In this document: one piece after another, positions 22,096-33,030 of the stretch | Layout: each line of letters begins with the position of its first letter | Numbering within the stretch: the first letter of the stretch is position 1 | Source of the DNA: Heloderma charlesbogerti | Lineage: Eukaryota; Chordata; Lepidosauria; Squamata; Helodermatidae | Reading direction: 5' to 3' | DNA length: 64,000 nt | Assembly (NCBI GenBank): GCA_026122225.1 | Contig: JANEZZ010002683.1 | Span: 310,001-374,000, forward strand | Translations under genes and position numbers: made by a program | Notes under the pieces: model-generated | Database searches by the model: none | The model's input: only the letters and a program-made list of their open reading frames with translations | What the model was told of the DNA's origin: nothing

Positions 22096-22871
22096 CTGAA
22101 AGAAAGCAGAGAGTGCAGGGCATTAGCAAGGGAACAGATCCCTTCCCTACCCAATATGTCTTCATCCAATCTTCACATGAGGCAGCATGTCAGCTGCTGA
22201 AGGCTATATACGTAGTTTTCTGTGAAGCAGGCAAACACTTTTATACCCCTCGATATCTCCTGGGAACAGGTGACGTGTTCCCAGCCTTGGAGGTGCCTCT
22301 GGAAATCACCTCAGCTTCGATACCAGAGAGGCCACACCTGCCTGTCACTGGAGGAAGCCGCACCTATATTTGCTACACACCTTAATCACCACAGGAAGAA
22401 CTGTAATCTCTGGCAGAAATGCAAAGGAGGAGGGTTTGGCCCTGTACAGTTTAGCTGGGCAGGCCACCCCACCACAGAACCATGAAACTGGCTAGGTAAA
22501 TACAAATACATGCTGTGAGCTCTGCTTCACAGAGACATTCATATGCCCCCGTAAAGAATATCTAACAGAGCATCAGAAAAGTATGCCCACTCTGCCAACA
22601 CAGAGTGCACATGAGCACACACACAACTTCCATGACAGCAACAGTCTCTTATGCAGTGCATACCACGCAAGCCATATATTGCATGCCATAAAGCAGGTCT
22701 TGCCTAGCAATGTAAAATGTATAGAAATTTTGAGGCCATGGAAAAAATGTTTGTTTGTTTTTTTCTGGGGGGGGGGTGTCAGAAAAACAGAAATTTGGGG
22801 AAAGATTGAAAAATAAGCAATATTTTGTTGAGTGCTCTTTACAGACCTAAAATCACTTTGTTCCTTTAGGA
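22096..22871. other. PCDH1 intron 1, exon-proximal part; nothing recognised
   Basis: Contains a short T-rich/G run near 22745. No element identified. Confidence 0.45.
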
Positions 22872-23007
22872 CAGCCTTCCCCAACCTGGTGCCCTCCAGA
22901 TATTTTGGACTTCAGCTCCCATCTGCCTCAAGCAGCATGGCCAATGGTCAGGAATGCTGGGCACTGTAGTCCAAAACATCCAGAGGGCACCAGGCTGGGG
23001 AGGGCTG
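22872..23007. mobile_element. 136-bp palindromic hAT MITE with 8-bp TSD
   Basis: Begins CAGCCTTCCCCAACCTGG and ends with its reverse complement, allowing one or two mismatches. The TSD CTTTAGGA is exact at 22864-22871 and 23008-23015. The whole element can fold into one long hairpin, with GTCCAAAACATCCAGAGGGC near the right end matching the left arm. Confidence 0.9.
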
Positions 23008-23015
23008 CTTTAGGA

Positions 23016-26000
23016 ACATCAAGCAGCCTTCCTGTTCCTAAAGTTATATTACGTAGTTTGCTCATAAAATTATCATCGTATTTTAAAATGTTTAAAAGTA
23101 AAATTAGTAAATTCGTAATTATCGTCTGAATAGATTAGAACTACATTAAATGACTGCTACAGCATTGGGAACACAGGACTCTATAGAACAAAACCTAACT
23201 ATCAAGAATGCACATTTACTGTCAAGAATGCACAGCGGTGACTCTACTCACATGTGGGGAACATGAGCATAAATGTCTATCAGTAAAATATACTTTAGAT
23301 CAATAATTTTAATAAAAATGAAAGAACTAACTATGCTGGGAATCTCACAGAGAGGATTAAAAAAACAGTTTTCCCCATGGCTTCATTATTTCCTGACATT
23401 TTACATCTCTTGTCTTTCTGTGTAAAAAGCGTTCTTATTACATAGTTCTTAGAAATCATTTCGTGAGGAGTAGGCTGAGTAACACTACACAAACACTCCG
23501 TCTTAAATTAAAAAAGAAAATATTTCATAATCCAAAGCTATTTAATTGGGGGGGGGATCCCCCTCAGGAAAGAAATGGGAAAAAAACATTTTCTTTCTGA
23601 ATTTTTCCAGTTTTTTTCTGGGCCTTCCCTTCACTTGCCAATACTCACTGCCATAGGAATTCTTTTTCTTTCTTTTTTTTAAGGGCAGTGCTGATAACAA
23701 ATGGAATCAGGAGCAGTGGCAGGTAGGTAGGCAGGAGGGATGCAGAGTGATTATGGAGAGCATGGTGCACCCACGGCTAGTGCCAGAGCACTAACATGTT
23801 TTAAGCAGTTGCCTCCAATTCCCCACTCTGCTCAAGCAGAGCTTCCTTCTGTCAGGCAGCAATTAGGTGCCATTAGTTCCCACATGAGCAGCGGCACCAG
23901 GCTTCCTTTTTTTTAAATGGAGGCAGTCTGTGCTGGGACACCCCAAGGATCTGCAGACACGTTCATGGAGGTTGGACACCTCCAATATGGGGAAGGAGTG
24001 ACAATTACAGTAGCCAAGAGGAAGGCCGGTCACAAGGTCAACTACTTGTGGCAAGCTGTGACTTTCCAAAGACATATGCAGCCCCTCATGAAAATTCTGC
24101 ATTACCTTCTACAGGAAGTGATTATAAATGTGAGAGCAGCCTTGTGATTCACAAAAAGCAGTTGTGTCCTTTGAGTGTTAAGCTAAAAGCTCATAAAGTC
24201 TTGAGGGGGCTCTCTGAGCATTTGACAGCACTCAAAGGACAAACATGCCAGCCCCCTTCCAGCTGATACTCTGTTCTGCTCCGCCAACTCCCCCCTGCTC
24301 ATTTTTGGGAAAAGGGATGCGGTAGCAGATGGCAGAGGACTCCACCACTGGAAGACACTGGCAGGGTGCCTGTTCTGGCTGGAAATGACACAAAGACCAT
24401 CATTTTCTGCTGGGGAATTACAGGGCTAGTAGTTCAGAAAAGGCAGCAACTGGGCCAGTTTACACAATCATCACAGCCCAGCATGGCTTATTTAAGCCAT
24501 GGTGGCTTGCAGTGTGTGCTTGCAGCCATTTTGAATATTCAACCCCTGCCAGGGTGTTGCCATGGTTTGCTATGTCATCTGAAGTCAGGTGGCATGCCTT
24601 GTTGGGAGGGGGAAACAACCCTACAAAAACCCTACAACGGGCCATTCCACCCAGGTTCAGATGACACGATAAGCCACGACTGGGGCTTGAATAGGCAACC
24701 TGGCGAATGCAGTAGGCAACCTGCATTGATTTATTTTCTTTATAACAATAGAGGAGGAGCAACTGGATTTTCTACAACAGACAACAAAACCATTAGTACA
24801 ATTTAGTCTAAATAACTCTTCCCTCCCCCACCCCACCCCCTGCTTCTCCAGTGGAGTTTCATACAGCAGAAATCTTTCCATTCCAGTGACTAAATTCCAC
24901 GCTGCAGGATGGGGAGAAGAACAATGTGAATAAACTGGGTGTGGTCTACAATTCTTGATATACATGGTTAATGAGTATACTTAGTATTTATATAGCACTT
25001 TAGAGCATTAAGTGGCCTTAATATACATTATCGGTCGCTGGAGGGGGGATGATTGGCACCCAGCCCCCAGCCCCAAGGTTCAGAGAAAGCCTGGGATTAA
25101 TCTTGGCTCTGAGTTTGCTGGGCACATGGAACATCAAGCAAGCGCAAAGCCAAAGCGCGCACACACACATCCCTCCAGCGTAGAGCTGGAGCTGGAGAGG
25201 CATATCAGCTTGCCTGTGCCCTTCCTGGGCACTGTGTGTACCTAGCAAGCACAGAGTCAAAGCACACTCACCATCCTCTCTCAAGCTGAGCTGGAGACGG
25301 AGCAGGTGCTTGTTTCTGCAACACATGGAACACTCAGCACCCTCTCCAGCTCCTGACTGCAACTGGAATGGGGAAGAAAGGACATTCCCAGACTTTGTGC
25401 TGCTTTTTGGAGGTGCCATGTGAGGTCAGGGGCATGTCCTCTCCCCTTGTGGTTCTGGTGACAAACCAAACAATGTTTACTACCAAAGCCAAAGTTTGTG
25501 CCCCCCCCCCCCCAGTATACCTATACTCAGAAGATCCTTGTTAACCTAACTTAGCGGTAGGCAACCTTTTAGGGCTCATGGGCACATTTGGCAATTTGAG
25601 AAACTGTCTGGGGCAACATTATAAAATGGCTGCCATGGGAGGCTTGGCTAGTCAGAAAGGACAAAAAACCTGTGCAAAAGACTGAGTATGAGGGAGAAGT
25701 GGGGGCTGAGCCCCAACATGCTACACAATTCATTTGAACTCACAGTTTTCAGCACTACTACAAGCCTATTTCACAGAAGGCAAACTCTTTTTCTCTCCCA
25801 ACCAGGCAACGTATTCCTCCCCCTATCTCTTTCTCCCTCTCTCTCTGGCTCACCACCCATACACATTATCTATCTCTCTCATCCTGGCTCACCATCCATA
25901 GACATGTGCACCCTCTCTTTCTGTCACACACACATACATGCACACACACTCAAACCCCATCCATCCATCCTCCATCCATTCACACATGCATACCCGCAAG

Positions 26001-27065
26001 CACCCCATGTATCCACCATACATGCATGCATGTGTGCAGGCACTCACGGTCCTGCTTTCTTCTCCTCACTGCAAGCCATTGGCATTGTTAGGGAGGACCA
26101 CCTGGGCACGGGCCCCGGATCTTCTGAACAGCCCCAATTGCCATCATCTGCCTTAATACGAGTCTGCTTCTTCCCCCTGAGCTCAGTAGCCTTGGAGTTA
26201 CTAAGGAGGCCTTAGGGCTCACTCCCCTAGAAGACCAATGGGGAGAGTAGTTTGAATGCACCAGTCTTTTAAACTAGAGGGGAGACTGCCACCTTTCCTT
26301 CCGCTCATTGTTTTTTCTCTCTCCCTCTAGTTGTCTGCTCTTATATGCCCGCTGCTGGGAGTTTGGTTGCAATGACTTTTTGAAGAGGGAGAGAGAAGGG
26401 CAGGAAGACCTCCATGTGAAATACTGGTATTTCACACAGCATCTGAGTTTACTGCCCCAAACTGGAACCTTTGGCTTCTGCAGGAATTTAGTAGCTTCAG
26501 CACAGCAAAAGATTCAATCAGCCTCCACATATGGCTTTCTCCCCCCTTCAGTTTAAGTCCTTCTAAATAGCTGCAGGCCTCAAGATTATTCCTAAAGGAG
26601 GGTTAGGACTATGTGACACCATGATCGAGAAATGCTGGGGCTTTTAAATAGGTTTGACAGTTTTTAAGAAGAAAAAGCCCTCAGCTATCTCCCCTCATAT
26701 CGTTAATGTGTGCAATCCTTACAGACCCTCCACAGCCTCCTAAATTCCTCCAAAGTGCTTCCTCTCTGAAAGGAGACACTTGGCTTGGGGAGTTATCTCT
26801 CTCCCCACTCCTTTCCCAATCACCATTCTTCTTTTCTTCTTCTTCTTTTATCCTCTATCCTGGTGTTTCTGCCTCTTCTGTATTCCACCCAGAGCATATC
26901 TTGGGGGATTCTCAAACAGAATTATCTTTGGTAGGTAAGAGAAGTTCTGAACTGTATTTCACTTTATCCTCCTCATCCAAATCTTCAAGAAAAGTGGGTT
27001 CACATGGTTGCAGAGGAACAAATCTGGGGTTTTTTTGTTTGTCAGTTGTCATTATCCAGCAATAG
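23016..27065. other. PCDH1 intron 1; no gene recognised
   Basis: Contains a poly-C tract near 25501, CA- and CATC-type microsatellites at about 25924-26000, a diverged tandem-like duplication at about 25134-25320 and a hAT-like fragment at 25553-25640 (GGTAGGCAACCTTTTAGGGCTC). The open frames over the microsatellites have no family signature. Confidence 0.4.
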
Positions 27066-27066
27066 G

Positions 27067-27262
27067 AAGGGCTGTAGCTCAGTGGGAGAGCACAGGCTTG
27101 GCATGCAGAAGGTCCTGGGTTCAATCCCCAGCATCTCCAGGGAGGGCTAGGAAAGAATCATGCCTGAAACCCTGGAGAGATGCTGCCAGTCGGTGTTGAC
27201 AATACTGGGCTAGATGGACCAACATTTTGACTCAGTAGAAGGTACCTTCCTATGTTCCTATC
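27067..27262 (+). mobile_element. tRNA-Ala-derived SINE
   Basis: The head GGGCTGTAGCTCAGTGGGAGAGCAC holds an A box, and GGTTCAATCCCCAG is a B box. The anticodon-loop region TTGGCAT and the ending CATCTCCA match tRNA-Ala. A non-tRNA body follows (CTGCCTGAAACCCTGGAGAG-like), with a tail TAGATGGACCAA...CTTCCTATGTTCCTAT. That tail resembles the 3' end of the LINE ending at 17.65 kb, suggesting the partner LINE type. It is a SINE head and not a functional tRNA gene, because the acceptor 5' strand does not pair fully. Confidence 0.85.
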
Positions 27263-27839
27263 AACAGAAAGCTTTAATAAAAATAGGAGGGGGGATAAAT
27301 ACTGCTCACTCATACAATCCTATGTATGCGTACTTAATAGTAAGCCCCATTACATTTAATGAGGCTTACCTAGAGGAAAGTGTGCACAGGATTCCAGCAC
27401 AAGTTACTTTTGCAGGGAGGTTTGCACCCTGATCTTTGGCATGTTTACTCAGAAGTAAGTTCTGAGTTGTGAGCATGGTACTGCAGGCTTAATACACTGC
27501 ACACCCAATTCCAGTCTAATTAATTGACTACCCTTTCAGCCTGGACCTATGCATGTTTTGTCACTTGTGTGTGTGTGTTTCATTTTTCATGAACTCTAGC
27601 TTCAGTGGTGAAGGAAAGGCTCTTACTACATGCTCAGAGTTTCTCCATAACTTAGCCCTAGTTTTGAAAAAAAGACTCCTTGGCTGAATCCTGGTGAAGT
27701 CTTGGCACAGATAAGGTTGTGGGGAGGAAAATACAATGGGGGCTTGTGCATAACAAGGAGGATACTGTATCACCCGCATGTATCTCATGGAGACAACTAC
27801 TATCAAAAGCATGAGGATGGGATGAACATATTACATCAA
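27263..27839. other. PCDH1 intron 1; nothing recognised
   Basis: No element or exon seen. Confidence 0.4.
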
Positions 27840-28300
27840 ACAGAACATCACCTGTAGGTCCTGCAATATAATTTATATAATTGAGTGCAAATAAAACAGG
27901 ATGTCATATCCAATATGTAGGAAAAACTACTACTGACCTATGCACACACTGCAGAAACCACAAATTGGAAAACTTGACTTAAAAAGTGGAGCAACCAGTT
28001 GCAAAGTATCTCAACACTGAGGGCCATAACCTGTTTGACTTATCTCTAACAGCTATAGATATACCAACAGATCCAACAACATTGACTAAGAGGGAGAACT
28101 TCTGGATATATACCCTTGGCACTTAGGCACCACATGGCCTTAACCTGGAGGACAGTACAAACACTGCTTAACTTCTGCAACTGATCTGAACATTCCATCC
28201 TCACAGGTCAATAACTGCCACCTTGGAAATAGAATTTGTATCTTAACAGCTGATGAAGGTGGAAGCCAAAACATTTTGTTAGTTAAATTGGAATCTATTT
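27840..28300 (+). mobile_element. Penelope-like element remnant (GIY-YIG endonuclease region)
   Basis: Broken frames read CNIIYIIEC, then QYVGKTT (GIY-YIG-type core), then PVAKYLNTEGHNLFDLSL and RENFWIYTLGT, with HGLNLED after a stop. This order (Cys pair, YVGKT, H/EGH, RE.FWI..L) is that of the GIY-YIG endonuclease domain of vertebrate Penelope-like elements. GCTGATGAAGGTGGAAGCCAAAAC downstream also fits the family tail. It is interrupted by stops and frameshifts and no reverse transcriptase remains. It abuts the ERV 5' LTR remnant. Confidence 0.65.
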
Positions 28301-28348
28301 GTTAATCACAATTACCTGTGTGTAATTGTGTGTGTATATATATTTTAG

Positions 28349-28543
28349 TGTTACTGGCACTAAACTTGGTTACTGGCAAGAACAATGGAAGTGATAAAGT
28401 ATAAAAGGCTTTTGCACATGTATCTCGGGGTCCAGACTGCTCTGCACCCGTTTTGCAAAACGACTAATGAAATAGTGTTGGATCCACTGCTGCCTGCCTG
28501 GCATCCTTTCTTTCAATCAGAAGCAAGAACTTTTTATCTAACA
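28349..28543 (+). repeat. ERV 5' LTR, truncated (195 bp)
   Basis: Matches the 3' LTR in GGTTACTGGCAAGAACAATG, TATAAAA (28400-28406) and in the U5 end CTCTGCACCCGTTTTGC to CTAACA. Most of U3 is missing. The 33 bases after the TATA box differ completely from the 3' LTR. Confidence 0.85.
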
Positions 28544-28546
28544 ATT

Positions 28547-28564
28547 TGGTGCCGTGACTTGGAT
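28547..28564 (+). promoter_or_regulatory. ERV primer binding site, tRNA-His type
   Basis: TGGTGCCGTGACTTGGAT, three bases after the LTR end, complementary to the 3' end of tRNA-His with one mismatch (T for C). The same primer type is used by the HERV-H group. Confidence 0.8.
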
Positions 28565-29221
28565 CCTGCTTCGGGGCACGTCCCCTTCGCGCTGAGCCGA
28601 GGGGCCGTGGAGGAGGAGTGGCCACAGGCGGTTGTTTTACACTGCCTTCTCCTCACGTCGGCGGCGGCGAAGGCGCTTGGGGACCAACGCCAGAGGGAGA
28701 GGGAGACATGATCACTCCTTTTAGGCACCGGCAGTGGATCAATAAGCAGCTGGACGCAGCTGTGGCCGGGACAGAAGAGGCCTTTGGGGTAAGTGAAACA
28801 GCTTACATTAGAGGATACACGTGGGACGGTGGTACGTTTGTGATTGTGTGAGACGCCTACGGGCGAAGCGAGTGAGGAGCCCTGATCTGCAGTTCCCTAC
28901 CCCGGCGATGGGCTGGGTCAGAGGAGGGCGAAGCGCAAGAATCGTTGAGTGAAATCCCACTGTCATGCGCGGGTCCCAATCCAGGCCCTCTGGAGAGTCC
29001 CATACGCCCTTGGAGTGTTGTTTGCGCAACTGGTCACATTTCAAACAAGACTATGGAACTAAGATGACGAAGGATCGTCTTGTCCTTCTTTGTACCAGGG
29101 AATGACTGATATTGGAGCCCAAATGGCCACCTGGGAGGTCTTTTGACCCGACTTTAGTTTCTGATGTACGTATAATAGTAACACAGAGGGGACGTTGGGA
29201 CCAGTTCCCCTATATTGATTC

Positions 29222-30610
29222 ATGGGCAACTTGCGTACCCCTCGGCAGCAAGCCCGCCCCGTGAGTAGTTAAATGTATGTCCTTGGCCCTCCCTGTGATA
29301 ACTGGAAAAAAATTAATGAGGAAGGGACCACCCAGGGTGCTAGCTATGGCCCCCGAGGATCCATTGCTTCCTCCTCCCTACGGGACGGCTGTCGCGGGGG
29401 GATCACGCCCGCCCCAGCCTCCATTTCCTCCAAGGGAGCCTGCCTAAGGGATGCAACCATTAAAAATTCCCGAGGGAGACCCCCCTCGTGAGCCAAGGCC
29501 TGGTCCCGAGTCTATGACTGAGTTTGAGGACACTTTCCAAGATCGTTTGGACGCCCTCGAAAAACTTTTTAAAGAGATGAAGAGTGCTTGGGGGCCTTGA
29601 ACCCAAGAAAAGGCGCCTGATAAAGAAGGGGAAACTAAAGTAGGGCCTAATTACAATTTGCGAAAGGACCCTCAGCCACCAGTGAAATGGACCTTCCCTA
29701 TTAGAGAGGTCCCCGATCCTACCGCCCAACACCCTCAGGGGACAATGTTTGTTTACGTCCCCTTTACGACGTCTGATTTGTACAATTGGAAACAGTTCAA
29801 TCCTCCCTTTGAGGAGGACCCTGGTCCATTGTTATCCTTAATGGAGAATGTGAGGCTCACACACAATCCTACCTGGGACAACACACAAATGCTATTAAAC
29901 ACTTGTTTCCTTAGTCAGAAACCAACTATTCTTGCGGGGGCACGGGCTAGATTTAGAGAGGAGAACCCCCAAGCGACTGAACAGTGGGTGGCAGAGGTTT
30001 TGCCCAGTGGGAGGCCTGACTGGGGAGTGGCCACGGCGGCGCAAAGGCAATTACATGCCGAATACTTTCGGCTTGTTTTAGCAGGCATGAAACAGACCGC
30101 TCGAAGGGCCCCCAATCTGCAAAAGGTCCTGACGTTAAAACAGGACAAAAGCGAGCCCCCCGCCGTCTTCCTCCAAAGGCTGAGAGAAGCCTTCGCCAAA
30201 TATACTGACATCGACCTAAATGACCCAAATAACCTACGAGTTCTCACAACGCAGTTTGTAGGAAATAGCTGCCAAGATATCAGAAAGAAGTTACAAAAAG
30301 TCAAAGGAGGCCTAGCGGCTGATTTAGGAGTCCTGGTTGAAGTAGCCCAGAAGGTCTATGAAAGATGAGAAGAAGAAGAAGAGAAAGAAAGAAAAAGATA
30401 AGAAGCAGGCAAAATTACTTGCTGCAGTTCTCAAGCCAGAACAAGGAGGGACTAAGAAGGGTGGAAAGGGGACCAGAAAAGGGCCTCCCTTAGGAAAGCA
30501 TCAGTGCACTTTTTGGGCACTGGAAACGAGACTGTGAAGCCCTAAAACAGAAAGAGATAGAAAGTAGGGGGGAAGGGCAAAGAGTGTTGTATGAACAAGA
30601 AAGAGATTAG
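29222..30610 (+). pseudogene. gag: ERV gag remnant
   Basis: The structural polyprotein of the virus core. An ATGGGC start at 29222 gives a Met-Gly myristoylation-type N-terminus, but a stop follows within 17 codons and the frame shifts. The main surviving frame (29658-30368) covers the matrix end and capsid, with the gammaretroviral DLYNWKQFNPPF and PTWDNTQMLLNTCF motifs. A basic KE-rich nucleocapsid follows after another stop, with a broken Cys-His zinc-knuckle remnant near 30508. The gag frame ends in TAG at 30608-30610, in the same frame as the protease, as in gammaretroviral stop read-through. Confidence 0.88.
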
Positions 30611-30990
30611 GACAGACCAGGGCCCGGCCCCCTCTTGGCCGTCCCCGAGGCAAGACGGGACCCCATGGTCAAAATTAAAGTTGGAGGCCGCTCCTACAAT
30701 GCCCTTGTAGATACAGGGGCCGCCTTGTCCATCCTTCCCCTTAGCAAGCCACCAACAGGAAGTGGGGGATCTACCACCATAATGGGGGTCGAGGGAAGGG
30801 CAACCCGAGTGCCCCTCTCTCTCCCTTATTCACCAAAGTTGGGAAAACGCACCTAGAGCACGCGTTTGTCTGTACCCCCTCCTGTCCGGTGGCATTGTTA
30901 GGGAGGGACTTATTGACTAAGCTCCAAATTGAGATCACTTTCACTCCTGATGGAACAATGGTAGTACGACTCCCAAGCAACAGAGCAGTA
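30611..30990 (+). pseudogene. pro: ERV protease remnant
   Basis: An aspartic protease directly in frame after the gag TAG. The active-site segment VDTGAALSILP is intact, with the ligand VKIKVGG upstream. The frame is lost at about 30856, and the C-terminal GRDLL (about 30900) is in another frame. Confidence 0.85.
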
Positions 30991-33030
30991 ACTATCAAAT
31001 GGCCCTTTTGAAAGCCATAGAGGAACCCACCTCAGAGGCAAATGAAGACTGGTGCTTAATAGAAAACAGAGTCAATCCTCTAGTTTGGGCCGGGGTTGGA
31101 GGGGCCTCCCGTGCCAAATCGGCAGCACCGTACAAAATTCCTCTCAAAGAGGGGGCGAAACCAGTTCATGTGAAACAGTATCCCCTTTCACGCCAAGGGA
31201 AGTTGGGTCTACAACCAGTAATAACGAAACTCCGAGAGGAAGGTCGACTCATCGAGATAATGTCCCCCTACAACACACCCATTCTCGCTGTATCAAAAGG
31301 GGGGGCAAGGGGTTTCGTCTGGTGCAAGACCTCCACCTCATTAACCAGCAGATCGAGGCCCCCCACCCTGTGGTCCCTAACCCACATACCCTCCTTGTAA
31401 GAATTCCAGAAAATCATGCATGGTTCACTGTCATAGACCTGAAAGACGCTTTCTTTAGCATCCCACTCCATCCTGATTCGAGGCCTTTGTTCACCTTTGA
31501 GTGGGAGAGCCCAGAGGGTGAGTCAAAGGTTCAATTAACATGGACAGTGATCCCTCAGGGGCTCAATCTTTCGCCGGTTGTTTTTGGCCAGCAGCTTCAA
31601 AGGGACCTCGAGCCTTGGGTCCATCAACACCTTGTGGTGCATCTCCTCCAGTATTGTGATGACCTCCTGATTTCAGCCAAGGCCAAGGATATGTGCCTAA
31701 GTGGAACAATTTCCCTCCTTAATCATCTAGCAGAGGGGGGCTATAAGGTGTCAAGGGAAAAGGTGCAGCTGGTCCGACCAACTGTAAAATTCCTAGGCTA
31801 CCACTTAGCTAAGGAGACCCGAAGCTTGGGATCAGAAAGAATCGAAGTCATTCGTGACACCCCTGTCCCTACGTCCCCCTGTGAACTAAGGGCCTACCTG
31901 GGATTGACTGGATTCTGTCAGCTATGGAGAGCCGACTATGGAGAAATAGCACGGCCACTATATGAGGCGCTGTAGAAAGATAAATTAGACAAATGGAAAT
32001 GGACTAAAGAAATGAATAAGTCTTTCCTCAGCCTTAAAGCTGCCCTTGTGTCACCACCAGCCCTTGCTATGCCAAATCCCAGTCGACCATTTAGACTCTA
32101 TGTGCATGAGAATAAGGGCGTAGCCTCGGGAGTACTCTGCCAACGGACGGGCCCTTCCTGGAGGCCAGTGGGCTATTACTCCAAAGTCCTTGATGCTGTG
32201 GCACGAGGATGGCCGAGCTGCTTGAGAGCGGTGGCAGCGACAGCCTTAATCTGCACTGAAGCTGAAAAAATGACAATGGGAGGGACCATCGAGGTTTGGG
32301 TGCCACATGGGGTGCCACAAATCTTAGGGTCAGGTGGAGGAAGCAAATTCCTCAACCCAGCTCGGCATTCCCGATATGAAATAGGCCCGCTAACGAACGA
32401 AAACCTCATTTTCAAGGCCTGCTCTAGCTTCAACATCGCCACCCTGCTATCGGCAATACAGGCCACACGTGGGCCGGGGCTCCCGGATCATGATTGTCTT
32501 GAAGTACTAGACTTGGACACCAAGGGTCGGCCAGATCTTGAAGATGAACCGTTAGAGGGGGCTGAAGAGCCTTGACAAGAGCTCTGCAAGCAGGCAAAGG
32601 AAAGCGAGTAAACATTTACACTGGCAGTAAAAATGCCTTTGCCGTTGTGATCCAGAGATTGCCGCTAGATGCCCCCATCCATCTCTTCCAACCAGGAGTG
32701 AAGTATTGCTGAAAAAGTGGAATAAAGAAGCTTTGAAGGAAGGGTGGGAAGGGCCCTACCTGGGAAGGGCCTACCAGCCATTCATGTGTAAAACTTGTAG
32801 GTTCTAGCAAATGGACACATTGCAGCCGGTTGAAGCCATTTAGACGACCCCTGCCTCCTCCTGTCACCCGGAGAGAACAGGAGGCCACAGGCAACAGTCC
32901 CCTGCTCCCTGGCACACCTCTGGAAGCTGCCAGGGACACAGGCGAAGAAGTCATCCAGGAGCCACAATCGCCTCTTGTTTATAAGTCCCAACACCTAGGA
33001 AAGGCCAAAATCCGACTCAACCGAGCTTAA
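30990..33030 (+). pseudogene. pol: ERV pol remnant (RT, partial RNase H, integrase C-terminus)
   Basis: RT fingers and palm are in two frames: QYPLSRQGKLGL and LREEGRLIEIMSPYNTPI in 30999-31400; FRLVQDLHLINQQ, VIDLKDAFFSIPLHP, VIPQGLNLSPVVFGQQL and catalytic QYCDDLLISA in 31052-31975. The connection domain continues after an in-frame TAG (31973) to 32575. RNase H breaks off at YTGSKNAFAVV (about 32620). The next readable segment is the integrase C-terminal WEGPYL-type region (about 32740), so the rest of RNase H and the integrase zinc and DDE domains have been deleted. YCDD replaces the more usual gammaretroviral YVDD. Confidence 0.88.

Noticed and set aside
25688..26215. 175-codon frame as a possible gene
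   Set aside because: It spans CA/CATC microsatellites and shows only repeat-derived His/Ser/Pro composition.
27067..27140. A functional tRNA-Ala gene
   Set aside because: A and B boxes are good, but the 5' acceptor strand does not pair properly and the tRNA part runs into a SINE body and LINE-like tail.
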